Below, piece after piece: positions 63,201-64,000 of a stretch of DNA of 64,000 nt. The stretch's first letter is position 1, and every line of letters begins with the position of its first letter. Below the pieces are notes generated by a model. That model had not been told where the DNA came from and searched no databases. It was given only the letters and a program-made list of their open reading frames with translations. The stretch is from Merluccius polli (Eukaryota; Chordata; Actinopteri; Gadiformes; Merlucciidae), in NCBI GenBank assembly GCA_030340625.1, contig JAOPHQ010001991.1, positions 27,501 through 91,500 of the forward strand, read 5' to 3'. The position numbers and the translations under genes were made by a program.

Positions 63201-64000
63201 GCTGGGGGTCAACAGTGTGACGTTTACACGACACATTTACCATCTAACCCACTCCTACAGCCATCAAAGCAAAGACATTTTATCTCCCACAAACAGGTCA
63301 ATGTGGGCCATACTAATGACGGCACAAGACATACGATTTATTTCCCAGTGGACTATAATTGCTGAAAACCACTCAGTAATTATTGAAAACCACTCAGTAA
63401 ACCCAGAACGTCAATAAAACAAGTTATAGTGGCATGCTTCACAGCACCACAAAAGCCTCTTCACAGGATTTGTCCTGGGGGTCATTGGAGGGCCGAGGGC
63501 AAAACAGTGATGGTCCTGCTGAGTACCAATGAAAGGGGCTGTGGGTCATCACCAAGATCTATATCCGCCTGTATCCACACAAAGGGACAATGCTGTGTGT
63601 GTTGTATAGTGGATGGGTGACAACAGCAAAAAGCAGAGGAGAGACAGACAAGAGGGTCTGATGGATGTGCTGTTGGTTTTTCTTTCGGCAAACAAATCCA
63701 CATCAGGTCGCAGACAAAGCAGACCATGTAGCCACAGAAGAACACCCAAACCAGCATGGCAAATGGACTCCAGCCCATCACATGTTGATCTATTATCCCT
63801 TGTGGCAGTCTACCCCTGCCACACGCCACCTTAGTGGCTTTTGCTAGGGCCCTCCGACACAGGTGGATGTTGATTTGAAGATGCATTTTTTGGAGATGGC
63901 GAGATGATATATGCCGAGCAGATGTAACATGCTGCCATGACAGAGGCACTCTCTCTCTCTCTCTCGTGTGTGTGGTGACCGCTGGTTTATCCTGGGTGCC

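Larger units (their letters stand above)
48139..64000. other. 16 kb without a recognised coding exon
   Basis: Apart from the repeats listed separately, 50,150-51,000, 54,000-58,400, 58,520-59,990, 60,480-61,450 and 62,700-64,000 are AT-rich to neutral sequence in which no conserved protein motif was found. Short ORFs are scattered and unremarkable. The region may be the large upstream intron of the ptgir-like gene plus its 5' flank. Confidence 0.5.

Overview
The window is vertebrate, almost certainly teleost, nuclear DNA. The genes are split by GT-AG introns. Several interspersed repeats have tails typical of fish SINEs and LINEs. Dinucleotide microsatellites and C/G homopolymers are very dense; that style is familiar from gadiform (cod-like) genomes, but the species is an inference. 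No prokaryotic, viral or CRISPR feature was seen.

Five protein-coding loci can be supported exon by exon. From left to right they are: (1) a RhoU-type atypical Rho GTPase on the minus strand (3 exons, 12233-17429, 238 aa); (2) rtn2, a reticulon, on the minus strand (21368-31061), with a long isoform of 478 aa and a second promoter/first exon at 26650 giving a short 203-aa reticulon; (3) ppm1n, a PP2C-family Ser/Thr phosphatase, on the plus strand (6 exons, 33306-37083, 442 aa), divergent from rtn2 as RTN2 and PPM1N are in human 19q13.32; (4) an SLC3A2/4F2hc-like amino-acid-transporter heavy chain on the plus strand (9 coding exons, 40642-45132, about 502 aa); (5) the last coding exon of a prostanoid GPCR, most like ptgir, on the minus strand (47818-48138), whose upstream exons are not recognisable in the remaining 16 kb. 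All exon joins listed keep the reading frame, and the first four genes have complete ORFs.

Region 1-12.2 kb has no recognised coding gene. It holds long simple repeats, a 27-bp minisatellite, a tRNA-derived SINE, and a GC-rich block near 3.2-3.6 kb that could be a promoter. Region 12.2-31.1 kb holds the two minus-strand genes. Region 31-45.3 kb holds ppm1n and the slc3a2-like gene, separated by a 1.4-kb foldback element. Region 48.2-64 kb is mostly transposon-derived or unrecognised: a 36-bp minisatellite split by a clean hAT-type insertion, a decayed Harbinger element, several LINE-type 3' tails, a 21-bp/42-bp minisatellite and a palindromic element near 62 kb.

The genes do not form one pathway; what links them is conserved chromosomal position (rtn2-ppm1n). 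The most unusual structures are the TTAA-flanked foldback element with iterated ends (37.9-39.3 kb), a SINE whose pol III B-box segment is tandemly amplified (23.35-23.78 kb), an SLC3A2 paralogue lacking the cysteine that normally links heavy to light chain, and a probable GC-AG intron in that same gene that is filled by a 23/17-bp array.
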